Source: Lachnospiraceae bacterium UBA3692 (GTDB taxonomy: Bacteria > Bacillota > Clostridia > Lachnospirales > Lachnospiraceae). From it: 46,000 nucleotides of DNA. Position numbers and translations under genes: made by a program. Below are positions 1 through 7,086 of the stretch, one piece after another. Numbering within the stretch: position 1 is the stretch's first letter; every line of letters begins with the position of its first letter. Under the pieces are notes generated by a model. That model made no database searches, was not told the DNA's origin, and saw only the letters and a program-made list of their open reading frames with translations. The stretch is from NCBI GenBank assembly GCA_002372815.1, contig DFIR01000092.1:50253-96252 (forward strand), given 5' to 3'.

Positions 1-852
1 GGCCCCACCGGCGTCGGCAAGACCGAGCTGTCCAAGGCGCTGGCGGAAGTCATGTTCGGGTCGGACAAGGACCTGATCCGCGTCGACATGTCCGAATACA
101 TGGAGCAGTACGCAGTGTCGAAGATCATCGGCAGCGCGCCTGGCTACGTCGGCTACGAGGAGGGCGGCCAGCTGTCGGAGAAGGTCCGCAGCCACCCCTA
201 CAGCGTCGTGCTTTTCGACGAGATCGAGAAGGCGCACCACGACGTGTTCAACGTCCTTTTGCAGATCCTCGACGAAGGCCACATCACGGACTCCCGCGGC
301 AACAAGGTCAATTTCAAGAACACCATCGTGATCATGACCTCCAACGTCGGCGCCATGAAGATCACCCAGCCGAAATCGCTGGGCTTCGCCGACAAGCCGT
401 CCGCGCAGCAGTCCTATGAGAAGATGAAGGAAGGCGTCATGGAGGAAGTGCGCAAGCTCTTCCGGCCCGAATTCATCAACAGGATCGATGAGATCCAGGT
501 GTTCCACACCCTCACGAAGGACGAGATGTACGAGATCTGCGGCCTGCTCTGCGAGGACCTCATCCGCAGGGCCCGCGAGCAGATGGAAATCACGATCCGC
601 ATCTCCCCTGCTTTGAAGAAACATATCGTCGATAAATACGGCGACGACAAGATGGGCGCGCGCCCTCTGAAGCGCGCGATCCAGAAGGTCATCGAGGATC
701 CGCTGGCCGAGCAGCTGCTCTCGATGGAGCCCCTCCCGGGCGACACCATCACAGCCGGCTTCCGGGGCGGAGAGGTCACTTTTACCAGAAGGAGAGCCAA
801 TGGGCAGCAGCCGCAGGAAGACCGCGTTCTTCTGTCAGGAATGCGGGTATGA
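1..852 (+). CDS. clpC: ATP-dependent Clp protease ATPase subunit ClpC, 3' part
   Basis: The gene is cut by the window start; 283 residues are readable. They begin inside the Walker A motif of the second AAA+ domain (GPTGVGKTEL), followed by VDMSEYME, GYVGYEEGGQL, the Walker B box VVLFDEIEKAH, the sensor-1 stretch IVIMTSNVGA, FRPEFINRID and the sensor-2 region GARPLKRAIQ. ClpC is the hexameric unfoldase that feeds protein to ClpP and works with the McsA/McsB arginine-kinase quality-control system in Bacillota. It lies directly before radA, the usual order behind ctsR-mcsA-mcsB-clpC. The frame runs 53 bp into radA, adding about 20 polar residues after the normal GGEVTF end. That tail is either a real extension or the result of a lost stop codon. 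Confidence 0.96.
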   Translation, partial: GPTGVGKTELSKALAEVMFGSDKDLIRVDMSEYMEQYAVSKIIGSAPGYVGYEEGGQLSEKVRSHPYSVVLFDEIEKAHHDVFNVLLQILDEGHITDSRGNKVNFKNTIVIMTSNVGAMKITQPKSLGFADKPSAQQSYEKMKEGVMEEVRKLFRPEFINRIDEIQVFHTLTKDEMYEICGLLCEDLIRRAREQMEITIRISPALKKHIVDKYGDDKMGARPLKRAIQKVIEDPLAEQLLSMEPLPGDTITAGFRGGEVTFTRRRANGQQPQEDRVLLSGMRV

Positions 853-2224
853 ATCCGCCAAGTGGACGGGCCAGTGCCCGTCCTGCAAGGCTTGGAACAC
901 CATGGTCGAGGAGCCGGTCAGGATCGCGCCGGCAGCCGGGAAGAGCAGTGCTGCGACAGCAGCCGCCGGCGTGCGGGCAGCAATAGGCGGCGCCGCGGGT
1001 GCCGCGTTCGGGCGCCAGAACCGCCCCCTCCGTCTCTCGGAAGTGGAGGACGCAGAGGAGATCCGCTTCGCGACCGGCTATGCGGAACTTGACCGCGTGC
1101 TCGGCGGCGGCATCGTCAGCGGCTCGCTGATCCTCTTCGGCGGAGACCCCGGCATAGGGAAGTCCACGCTCCTCCTGCAGGTCGCCGGCAACCTGGCGGT
1201 GTCCGGCAAGGACGTGCTCTACGTGTCCGGCGAGGAATCCCTGCGCCAGATCAAGATGCGCGCCGTCCGCCTCGGCAAGGATGCGGACAGCCTCCGTTTT
1301 CTCTGTGAGACGGATCTGGACGTCATCACGGATGCGCTGCAGACGACCCGTCCGCAGCTCGTGATCATCGACTCCATCCAGACTATGTTCAGCGGCGCGG
1401 TCCAGGCTGCGCCTGGCAGCGTCTCCCAGGTCCGCGAGACGACCGGCGTCCTCCTCCGGATCGCGAAGGAGGCGGGAATCACCTTCCTGATCGTCGGCCA
1501 TGTGACCAAAGAGGGCACCGTCGCCGGCCCCCGCGTCCTGGAGCACATGGTGGACGCGGTCCTCTACTTTGAGGGGGACCGGTACGCGTCCTACCGGATC
1601 CTGCGCGGCGTGAAGAACCGCTTCGGTTCGACCAACGAGATCGGCATCTTCGAGATGCGCCGGGAAGGCCTTGTGGAGGTCGAGAATCCTTCGGAATTCA
1701 TGCTCAGCGGCCGCCCCAAGGGCGCCAGCGGCTCCGTCGTCACCTGCTCCATGGAAGGCACCCGTCCGATGCTTATCGAAGTGCAGGCCCTGGTCTGCCG
1801 CTCCGGCTCGGCCTACCCGAAGCGCCAGGCGACCGGCACCGACTACAACCGCGTGGGCGTGCTCATGGCGGTGATCGAGAAGCGTCTCGGCATCCCGCTG
1901 GGCCAGTGCGACGCCTACGTCAATCTCGCCGGCGGCATCCGCCAGACAGAACCCGCCCTGGACCTGGGCATCGTCCTGTCGATCCTGTCCAGCTACCGCA
2001 ACATCCCCCTCGACGACGGCCTCATCGCCTTCGGCGAAGTGGGCCTCAGCGGCGAGGTCCGCAGCGTCACCCAGGCGGATCTCCGCGTCCAGGAGGCCGC
2101 GAAGCTCGGCTTCACCACCTGCCTGCTCCCGAAGAGCAGCCTCCGCCGCATCAAAGCCCCCGAAGGCCTCCGCCTCATCGGCATCGCCGGCATCGGCGAG
2201 GCCGCGGACTACCTGGGAGGGTGA
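800..2224 (+). CDS. radA: DNA repair protein RadA/Sms
   Basis: RadA is a RecA-like helicase that drives branch migration of recombination intermediates. The 474 residues are full family length. A CxxC-x10-CxxC zinc finger (C12, C15, C26, C29) opens the protein. A RecA-type core follows with Walker A GDPGIGKST near residue 115, a Walker B-like LVIIDSIQT, and the RadA signature KNRFGSTNE near residue 272. The last third is the Lon-protease-like domain (AGGIRQTEPALDLG, FGEVGLSGEVR). The ATG at 800 has a GAAGGAG site just upstream, inside the end of clpC, so the two genes are probably translationally coupled. Confidence 0.97.
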   Translation: MGSSRRKTAFFCQECGYESAKWTGQCPSCKAWNTMVEEPVRIAPAAGKSSAATAAAGVRAAIGGAAGAAFGRQNRPLRLSEVEDAEEIRFATGYAELDRVLGGGIVSGSLILFGGDPGIGKSTLLLQVAGNLAVSGKDVLYVSGEESLRQIKMRAVRLGKDADSLRFLCETDLDVITDALQTTRPQLVIIDSIQTMFSGAVQAAPGSVSQVRETTGVLLRIAKEAGITFLIVGHVTKEGTVAGPRVLEHMVDAVLYFEGDRYASYRILRGVKNRFGSTNEIGIFEMRREGLVEVENPSEFMLSGRPKGASGSVVTCSMEGTRPMLIEVQALVCRSGSAYPKRQATGTDYNRVGVLMAVIEKRLGIPLGQCDAYVNLAGGIRQTEPALDLGIVLSILSSYRNIPLDDGLIAFGEVGLSGEVRSVTQADLRVQEAAKLGFTTCLLPKSSLRRIKAPEGLRLIGIAGIGEAADYLGG

Positions 2225-2258
2225 CGGAAGATGGGAACAAAGATTTTCAATATTTCTG

Positions 2259-2287
2259 TTGAATCCGCCAAATGAATGTGCTATACT
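2259..2287 (+). promoter_or_regulatory. Promoter of tRNA-Trp
   Basis: A -35 box TTGAAT (2259-2264) and a -10 box TATACT (2282-2287) are separated by exactly 17 bp. Transcription would start near 2294, about 17 nt before the tRNA. Confidence 0.75.
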
Positions 2288-2310
2288 CCATTAAGTCGGC
2301 ACGGCCGCAC

Positions 2311-2381
2311 AGGGGAATCATACAATGGCAGTATCACGGTCTCCAAAACCGTTCATGGGGGTTCGAATCCCTCTTCCCCTG
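2311..2381 (+). tRNA. tRNA-Trp (anticodon CCA)
   Basis: The complete cloverleaf can be paired by hand. The 7-bp acceptor stem is AGGGGAA (2311-2317) with TTCCCCT (2374-2380). The D stem is ATAC/GTAT with a short 7-nt loop, and the anticodon stem is ACGGT/ACCGT. The anticodon loop CTCCAAA has CCA at 2343-2345. The T arm is GGGGG-TTCGAAT-CCCTC. The discriminator base is G (2381), as tryptophanyl-tRNA synthetase requires. The CCA end is not encoded; CTA follows. The 3' end of the gene is the attachment site of the mobile element downstream, which leaves the tRNA intact. Confidence 0.95.
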
Positions 2382-2384
2382 CTA
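2365..2384 (+). other. attL: left attachment repeat of the integrated element
   Basis: The 20 bp GAATCCCTCTTCCCCTGCTA cover the T-loop to discriminator end of tRNA-Trp plus CTA. The identical 20 bp recur at 12929-12948, just past the integrase gene. This is the usual footprint of tyrosine-recombinase integration into a tRNA gene. Confidence 0.92.
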
Positions 2385-2396
2385 GAAAATACGAAT

Positions 2397-2438
2397 CATC
2401 CCGTAGCTTGTTATCACTTGCTACGGGATGTATTTTTT
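2397..2438 (+). terminator. Rho-independent terminator after tRNA-Trp
   Basis: An 11-bp perfect stem CATCCCGTAGC (2397-2407) / GCTACGGGATG (2420-2430) is followed by TATTTTTT. It lies inside the element, so the element supplies the terminator for the tRNA it invaded. Confidence 0.85.
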
Positions 2439-2547
2439 GTAGATTTTATCTATGTTCCCGGGCATCTGCTCGTTCACTGGTGGATGTTGCTATACGTATA
2501 TCTCTGTCGTCTTTTGCACATATTTGAACCGAAAAAATCGGCTTTTT

Positions 2548-2580
2548 TGGGATTTTACTGGGATTTTACTGGGATTTTAC
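2548..2580 (+). repeat. Three tandem 11-bp repeats TGGGATTTTAC, left end
   Basis: Three perfect copies sit at 2548-2558, 2559-2569 and 2570-2580, one DNA helical turn apart. A further single TGGGATTTTT lies at 2637. Similar copies occur after the integrase gene and in the relic beyond attR. The position near element ends and the helical phasing suggest arm-type binding sites for the integrase N-terminal domain. Confidence 0.7.
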
Positions 2581-2663
2581 GGGGACGGAAAGTGCAGTAT
2601 TTATGCGGCTTTGAGGGAATATCTGAGTGCATAAACTGGGATTTTTTCGGAAAAACATAAATT

Positions 2664-2700
2664 AGGACCGCTCGGGATTTCGCCCAGGCGGTCCTTTTTT
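2664..2700. terminator. Hairpin terminator beyond the repressor gene
   Basis: An 8-bp perfect stem AGGACCGC (2664-2671) / GCGGTCCT (2688-2695) is followed on the plus strand by six T, with a weaker AATTT run on the minus strand. It separates the left end from the minus-strand repressor and would stop read-through from the tRNA side. Confidence 0.7.
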
Positions 2701-2704
2701 GTGA

Positions 2705-3520
2705 TCACTGATCTGTGTAGCTATCTTTTTCCTGCTGAGCCTGCAGCCTTTTTTTGATTCTTTCCTTCAGGCTGATTTCTGCAAGATGCCGAGCGCTTTT
2801 TTGCATTTGGTCCTCAGAATAATCAATTTCGACAGGTTCATCTTGGCTGCAGAACAAGAAGTTTTCAAGGATTGAGGAAGCTATGCTGCGAAATGCTGAT
2901 ATGAATCTCTGATACTCTTGAAGCGTAAACAATTTGTATCTCCATTCACCATAGGGCACAACGATCAGCACAGAGCCTTCAGGAACAGAAATATTTCTGG
3001 TGCTGTCTATACTCATAAGGGTACCCTCATGTACTTCAACAGAACAAGGCCCATAATGTGCGTGTAGATTTAGGCTTTTAAAGAAATCATCTGCAGCCTG
3101 TCTTTCATATCCTATTTGCTGAATGCGTGACATCTCAAAAGATGTATTTGATTCTTTGATATCTTCGAGCTCAATTCTAGTTTCCTTCTCTAGTGCCCGT
3201 TCATAGTCCTCTTTTGTTCGGTATATTGTCTGGCCGCAGAGGTATTCAGGATCGCAGCCGAAAAGATCGGCAAGCTTATTTAAATATTTACGTGGTATCG
3301 CCTCTTTACCTTTTCTCCAATTACTCATTCGCTGAGAGCTGCGCTCTGGATTAAGCCCAATAATGCATCCTACATCATAAGGAACATCCAGTCTTGCCGG
3401 ATGCGGCTCAGTTTCGCAATTTGGAGTTTTGCAAAGAACATCTTTTCTGACTTCGCCTCTATGTAGGTTAAACTCACTCACTAAATGCTTCTCGTATAGA
3501 CGTTCTCCTCTCTTTGGCAT
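2705..3520 (-). CDS. XRE-family helix-turn-helix repressor of the element
   Basis: This 271-residue protein is the likely lysogeny repressor. A helix-turn-helix can be read around residues 60-95 (MSNWRKGKEAIPRKYLNKLA, then DLFGCDPEYL). The C-terminal half shows no LexA/CI-type self-cleavage motif that I can recognise, so induction may not be RecA-dependent. The frame could start 18 nt earlier, but the ATG at 3520 is preferred because AAAGGAG lies just upstream of it. It is the only gene at this end on the minus strand and diverges from the excisionase and replication operon across an AT-rich operator region, the normal arrangement for a phage switch. The family is inferred from the HTH and the position. 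Confidence 0.75.
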   Translation of the reverse strand: MPKRGERLYEKHLVSEFNLHRGEVRKDVLCKTPNCETEPHPARLDVPYDVGCIIGLNPERSSQRMSNWRKGKEAIPRKYLNKLADLFGCDPEYLCGQTIYRTKEDYERALEKETRIELEDIKESNTSFEMSRIQQIGYERQAADDFFKSLNLHAHYGPCSVEVHEGTLMSIDSTRNISVPEGSVLIVVPYGEWRYKLFTLQEYQRFISAFRSIASSILENFLFCSQDEPVEIDYSEDQMQKSARHLAEISLKERIKKRLQAQQEKDSYTDQ

Positions 3521-3538
3521 ATATTTTCTCCTTTCCAA

Positions 3539-3707
3539 AGAATGATTATCGGTCTATCTGGCGTTCTCCATAAAACGAAATGACGCCAAATATAGAATAT
3601 AGAAATACATATCGCGAAACTAGATTAGATATAGAGATATATATAGAATTATAGCAGAGGACGACGCGCGAGTCCAAAAGAAAACTTCATGATATGTTTG
3701 TGAGAAT
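3539..3707. promoter_or_regulatory. Divergent control region of the element with operator-like repeats
   Basis: This is the most AT-rich stretch of the element. It holds an inverted repeat TGGCGT (3559-3564) / ACGCCA (3583-3588) in front of the repressor gene. Four direct copies of ATATAGA follow at 3590, 3597, 3629 and 3641, on the side of the rightward operon. These are candidate operators for the repressor and the excisionase-like protein; the assignment is inference from position. Confidence 0.55.
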
Positions 3708-3719
3708 GTGGAGGCTCAA

Positions 3720-3926
3720 ATGAACAAAACAATACAAAGGCAGACAGAAAAGCGTTTGACTGTCACGCTGCCGGAGCTGCAGGCGATGCTCTGCACGGGC
3801 AGGCGGACAGCTGAGCGCGTAGCACATGAGGCCGGTGCTGAGCTGAAGATCGGCGGCCGCCGGCTCTATCATGTAGGGCGGATCGAGGAATATCTCTCGG
3901 CCAGCTGCGAGGTGGACCGTAAGTGA
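3720..3926 (+). CDS. Excisionase-like helix-turn-helix protein
   Basis: A 68-residue basic protein and the first gene of the rightward operon. The pattern LPELQAMLCTGRRTAERVAH, then LKIGGRRLYHVGRIEEYL, is the layout of small MerR/HTH_17-type DNA-binding proteins used as excisionases or directionality factors: a helix-turn-helix, then a wing with IGG-R, then a helix ending EEYL. The ATG at 3720 is chosen over an in-frame GTG 12 nt earlier because GGAGG (3710-3714) is correctly spaced for it. Opposite orientation to the repressor suits an early gene that drives excision. Confidence 0.65.
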   Translation: MNKTIQRQTEKRLTVTLPELQAMLCTGRRTAERVAHEAGAELKIGGRRLYHVGRIEEYLSASCEVDRK

Positions 3927-3940
3927 GAGGAGGGCCTGAG

Positions 3941-4753
3941 ATGATCGATGAGGCTGCATACTCACGGGAAGAATTGGCCGGCGTTACTTTAGAAGGCTTT
4001 ACCTTTTTCCGATCCTACTACAACTCGGCCAGGAAGATAAAAGATGATCGAGCACGGCTCGCTTTTTTATGGGCAATAATCGAATACGCGCTGGAAGGGA
4101 AAGAACCCGATTTGCAGGAGTACGAGTCTGCGGACGTTGCATTTGAGGCAGTGCTGGTATATCTGAATAAATCTCGGAGAGCGAAGAAAAACGTCAAGAA
4201 GGACGGGCTCTCACAGAACGAGAATCATAAACCAAATTTGAATTCTCGAGTGAAAAATCAAAAATCAAAATTGAATTCTCGGATGAAAAGTCAAAACGAG
4301 AAGTTGATTTCTAGCAGTGATGAACAGGATTCAACGTCGATCGCGGACGGCGAAAACCAAAACGTTGACGAGATGTTCCGAAATGGCGCTCCAGATTCAG
4401 TTTCAGCTCCAGATTCAGTTTCAGCTCCAGATTCAGTTTCTGTAAATAGCGGCCAGCGCCGCCGACAAAAACAATTCGTGCCGCCAACTGTTGAAGAGGT
4501 GCAGGCGTATTGTACGGAACGTAACAGCACGGTCAACGCTGACAAGTTTGTCAACTACTACACGTCGAAAGGCTGGTTAGTTGGCAAAGCACCCATGAAG
4601 GACTGGAAAGCTGCGGTGCGTGCATGGGAAGTCAACGATAAAGAGCGGCAGACTGTCGTTACCGAAAAAAACAAATTCAATCAAGGATTTGAACCTCACC
4701 AGTATGACTTTGATCAGCTCGAGAGGGAACTGATTCAAGGAGGTGCACTTTGA
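3941..4753 (+). CDS. Phage-type replication protein with DUF6291-like N-terminus
   Basis: A 270-residue protein starting at an ATG with GAGGAGG upstream. Residues about 18-60 (FFRSYYNSARKIKDDRARL, WAIIEYALEG) match what I know as DUF6291, found at the front of Clostridia phage replication initiators. The C-terminal part (PPTVEEVQAYCTERN, then VNYYTSKGWLVGKAPMKDWK) matches the conserved tail of phage replisome-organiser proteins. Between them is a polar, Asn/Ser/Lys-rich linker with two similar LNSR blocks and three perfect APDSVS repeats. Its place after the excisionase-like gene and before the recombination genes supports a replication role. Confidence 0.7.
   Translation: MIDEAAYSREELAGVTLEGFTFFRSYYNSARKIKDDRARLAFLWAIIEYALEGKEPDLQEYESADVAFEAVLVYLNKSRRAKKNVKKDGLSQNENHKPNLNSRVKNQKSKLNSRMKSQNEKLISSSDEQDSTSIADGENQNVDEMFRNGAPDSVSAPDSVSAPDSVSVNSGQRRRQKQFVPPTVEEVQAYCTERNSTVNADKFVNYYTSKGWLVGKAPMKDWKAAVRAWEVNDKERQTVVTEKNKFNQGFEPHQYDFDQLERELIQGGAL
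4388..4441 (+). repeat. Three 18-bp tandem repeats inside the replication gene
   Basis: GCTCCAGATTCAGTTTCA occurs at 4388-4405 and 4406-4423, and with one final change at 4424-4441. It encodes APDSVS three times in frame. The copies are nearly identical at DNA level, which indicates recent slippage. Copy number can change without shifting the frame. Confidence 0.9.
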
Positions 4754-5055
4754 TCGCGAAGGATTGCAATTTTGCTTTTTTGGATCTGATCTCTCGCCTG
4801 CTCGAGGCGCTGAATCTGTTCGGGGACGTAGGCACGGAGGCCGATGGCTATGCTGTCTATGTGGAGCGCCTGCGATCTGGCGAGAAACATCTGCACGGCT
4901 ATAAGCTGGGGCCTCTGAACGATGTCGATCGTGAGGCGATCGCTGCCGGCGAGTGCGTTGTAAACGGCCGGCGCTGCCGGATCTACAACGTCCGGGAGGA
5001 CAGCTTTTGTTTCCGGGAGGACTATCCTGATGAGATTTCTTCCTCTGGCGAATGA
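4750..5055 (+). CDS. Hypothetical element protein, 101 aa
   Basis: The TTG start overlaps the preceding stop (TTGA), and AAGGAGG stands just before it. The protein is acidic. An N-terminal helix (LISRLLEALNLFGDVGTEAD) is followed by YAVYVERLRSGEKHLHGYKL and a short beta-rich tail. I do not recognise a family. It sits between the replication and recombination genes of the early operon. Confidence 0.6.
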   Translation: MIAKDCNFAFLDLISRLLEALNLFGDVGTEADGYAVYVERLRSGEKHLHGYKLGPLNDVDREAIAAGECVVNGRRCRIYNVREDSFCFREDYPDEISSSGE

Positions 5056-5167
5056 CATGGAGACGGATCTCCTCGAGCCGTGGGGGCCTGAGGATGATCC
5101 TGCAGAGCATGACGACTATGCAAACGAGGATCTCGAGTGGGAGGACTATTGCGATGGAGAACGCTGA
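5030..5167 (+). CDS. Small very acidic protein, 45 aa
   Basis: This ORF overlaps the end of the previous gene and the start of the next. It starts with ATG at 5030, with GGGAGG 9 nt upstream, and ends with TGA at 5165-5167. About a third of the 45 residues are Asp or Glu, concentrated after residue 20 (for example NEDLEWEDY). Small acidic phage proteins often act as DNA mimics or inhibitors of host enzymes, but no homology supports that here. The good ribosome binding site and tight packing suggest it is expressed. Confidence 0.5.
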   Translation: MRFLPLANDMETDLLEPWGPEDDPAEHDDYANEDLEWEDYCDGER

Positions 5168-5735
5168 ACGGGAGCAGCTCCTGAAGCTGCTGGACAGTGC
5201 GAACGAAAAAATCAAAATGACGCCGGTAAAGGGCAAACAGTACGCCGAGGTGAATCAGCGCGTTGCGGCATTCCGGCGAGTATATCCGGGAGGATCGATA
5301 AAGACGAGGATGCTCTCAGACGAGGACGGCCGCTGTGTATTCGCTGCAGAGGTCCGTGATGATGAGGGGCAGCTGCTCGGGACCGGGACGGCGTTCGAGG
5401 TTCAGGATTCGAGCTACATAAACCGCACGAGCTATATCGAAAACTGTGAGACGAGCGCCGTCGGCCGGGCTCTCGGCTTCGCTGGCTTCGGGATCGGTGT
5501 ATCGATCGCCAGCGCCGAAGAGGTGGAGAACGCGCTCGAGCAGCAGGCAGCCGGCGAGCAGATCAGCGAGCAGGAGGCGATTGTACTGTCGAACCTCCTC
5601 GGGACGGATGAGAACAGGCAGCTCGTTATTGACAGATACGGGCCGCTCGAAGAGCTGACACGGGCTCAGTATGCGCACGTGATAACCTCGTTCAATTCGA
5701 AGAAATCCCGGAGGCGTCGCAATGGGGAAGGCTGA
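5154..5735 (+). CDS. Erf/Rad52-like single-strand annealing protein
   Basis: A 193-residue protein. ATG at 5154 is preferred over a far upstream in-frame start because GTGGGAGG lies 9 nt before it and the upstream part reads as low-quality sequence. The core (ATAFEVQ-type strand at GTGTAFEVQDSS, then TSYIENCETSAVGRALGF and GIGVSIASAEEVENA) is a conserved phage signature in proteins annotated as Erf/Rad52-type annealing factors. Such proteins pair complementary single strands during phage recombination. The resolvase-like nuclease directly downstream fits a recombination module. The family call comes from memory of the motif. Confidence 0.62.
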   Translation: MENAEREQLLKLLDSANEKIKMTPVKGKQYAEVNQRVAAFRRVYPGGSIKTRMLSDEDGRCVFAAEVRDDEGQLLGTGTAFEVQDSSYINRTSYIENCETSAVGRALGFAGFGIGVSIASAEEVENALEQQAAGEQISEQEAIVLSNLLGTDENRQLVIDRYGPLEELTRAQYAHVITSFNSKKSRRRRNGEG

Positions 5736-6054
5736 ACGGGACAAGGGAGCACGGGGCGAGCGGATGCTGAAAGAGGTCCTGAATGAGAACGGGCTGGATG
5801 TTCGCCGGGGCTTTACCTATCATCACGAGTCGGATCTGATCGGCCTCACGGGTATTCACATAGAATGCAAGTTTGTCGAGCGCCTGAACCTTAGGAAAGC
5901 AATGGGGCAGGCGGAGGAGGAGGCCGAGAAGAGAAAAGACGGGCTGCCTGTTGTATTTTGGAAAACTTCTCGAAAACCGTGGCTTGTGACGATGCGGCTC
6001 GAGGATTGGATCTTACTTTATAAGCTGGCACGGAGGGCCACAAAAAATGAGTGA
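5722..6054 (+). CDS. PD-(D/E)xK nuclease, Holliday-junction-resolvase-like
   Basis: A 110-residue protein overlapping the annealing gene by 14 bp, with GGAGG upstream of the ATG. KGARGERMLKEVL resembles the glutamate-bearing first helix of Hjc-type resolvases. It is followed by an Asp in HHESDLIG and the IECKFVERLNL strand, giving an E-x-D-ExK-like catalytic set. A DxExK core with a C-terminal tryptophan-rich tail is typical of phage resolvases that cut branched DNA before packaging or after replication. The pairing with an annealing protein supports this. Confidence 0.7.
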   Translation: MGKAERDKGARGERMLKEVLNENGLDVRRGFTYHHESDLIGLTGIHIECKFVERLNLRKAMGQAEEEAEKRKDGLPVVFWKTSRKPWLVTMRLEDWILLYKLARRATKNE

Positions 6055-6628
6055 TGTGATTAGGGAGACAAGAGAGAAAATCGATCAGCTAGTGAAGGAG
6101 CGCCGGGATAGTATCGTCGAGGCTGCCGTTCGAGTCGAGGAGGCCAGGGCGGACGTGGTAAAGGCCGAGAAGGCGATGGAGGCCGCAATGATGAACATGG
6201 ACGCGCCGGCATACGAAAAGGCGAGGACTCAGCGCGAGAAGGCAGAGAGCCGCCTCGAGATGTATCTGAAGCGTCAGGAGCAGCTTGATACGCTGGAGTA
6301 TATCAGCGAAGCAGAGAGCGACGCCGTGATCGATTCACTCCTCGCCTATGAGAAGGAGCTCGAGGCTGCCTTTTCTGAGAAGATCGCCGGGCCGATCGCG
6401 GAGCTGAGGGAGATCTATGAGGAGCACAGCGCAAAGGTGAAGGAGGCAGAGGATCTGATCCGGGAATGGACGGCCTCAGTGCATTTGAACTATCGCCTGC
6501 CGGGAGTGAAGTATGCGGATGGATCGCGCCGATCTCCGGCGCCTGTGCCTGTTCGGCTCTCGCCATACTTCGGAGGAAGGGAAGCGCAGCTGCTCGCCGG
6601 CTATCTCGAGAAGGAAGAGGAAAAATAA
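6047..6628 (+). CDS. Coiled-coil phage protein, 193 aa
   Basis: The start overlaps the previous gene by 8 bp. Residues 1-145 are almost entirely charged, with heptad-like spacing (IRETREKIDQLVKERRDSIV and KARTQREKAESRLEMYLKRQ), so a long coiled coil is predicted. A short globular tail follows (HLNYRLPGVKYADG). No catalytic motif is visible. Comparable proteins occur beside phage recombination genes, but I cannot name a function. Confidence 0.6.
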   Translation: MSDVIRETREKIDQLVKERRDSIVEAAVRVEEARADVVKAEKAMEAAMMNMDAPAYEKARTQREKAESRLEMYLKRQEQLDTLEYISEAESDAVIDSLLAYEKELEAAFSEKIAGPIAELREIYEEHSAKVKEAEDLIREWTASVHLNYRLPGVKYADGSRRSPAPVPVRLSPYFGGREAQLLAGYLEKEEEK

Positions 6629-6742
6629 TTTTGTTGTGCTGTGCGGTAAAAACGTGGGGAGAAACCCCCGGTCAAGCCTCAGGCGACCCTCTGCCGCCAG
6701 CGCTGAATTACACACAAGGCCTAAACCGCAATAGGAGAACAT

Positions 6743-7012
6743 ATGACGGAATTATCGAAGATCGCAGACAGCGGTGATGAACTGGAGACGCTGCGAGGGC
6801 TCCGGCAAAAGATCGCCGCTACAATCGACGCAAGTAAGAGCGGCCGGGATATCGCTGCACTCTCGAAGCAGCTCCGGGAGATAATCACACGGATCTCTGA
6901 TCTGGAGGCCCGGGAAGATGAGACAGATGAGATCTCTCAGATCGTCAGAGGGAAGGCCGCCGTGAGGGATCGAGGAGGGCGCGCTCGTGGTATGGATTCC
7001 GTTCAAGGCTAA
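6743..7012 (+). CDS. Small helical phage protein, 89 aa
   Basis: Preceded by AGGAG. The helical core (LETLRGLRQKIAATIDAS, then GRDIAALSKQLREIITRISD) resembles the SGRDxAALxxxL motif of small phage proteins that often sit near terminase small subunits, but no terminase lies nearby. The 114 bp before it (6629-6742) hold only a ribosome binding site and no recognisable gene. Confidence 0.55.
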   Translation: MTELSKIADSGDELETLRGLRQKIAATIDASKSGRDIAALSKQLREIITRISDLEAREDETDEISQIVRGKAAVRDRGGRARGMDSVQG

Positions 7013-7086
7013 CGCATACGAGAGAAACACGAGAAAAGCCGGAGGACGGCCGGCAGACTACTCCCGGTATTTCAAGGAGGCAAGAT

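Noticed and set aside
2385..2704. Short plus-strand frames after the tRNA
   Set aside because: They run across the terminator and tandem repeats, have no ribosome binding site, and read as translated repeat sequence.
4291..5236. Minus-strand frames in the replication and annealing genes
   Set aside because: Opposed to genes with better starts and family motifs; no ribosome binding sites.
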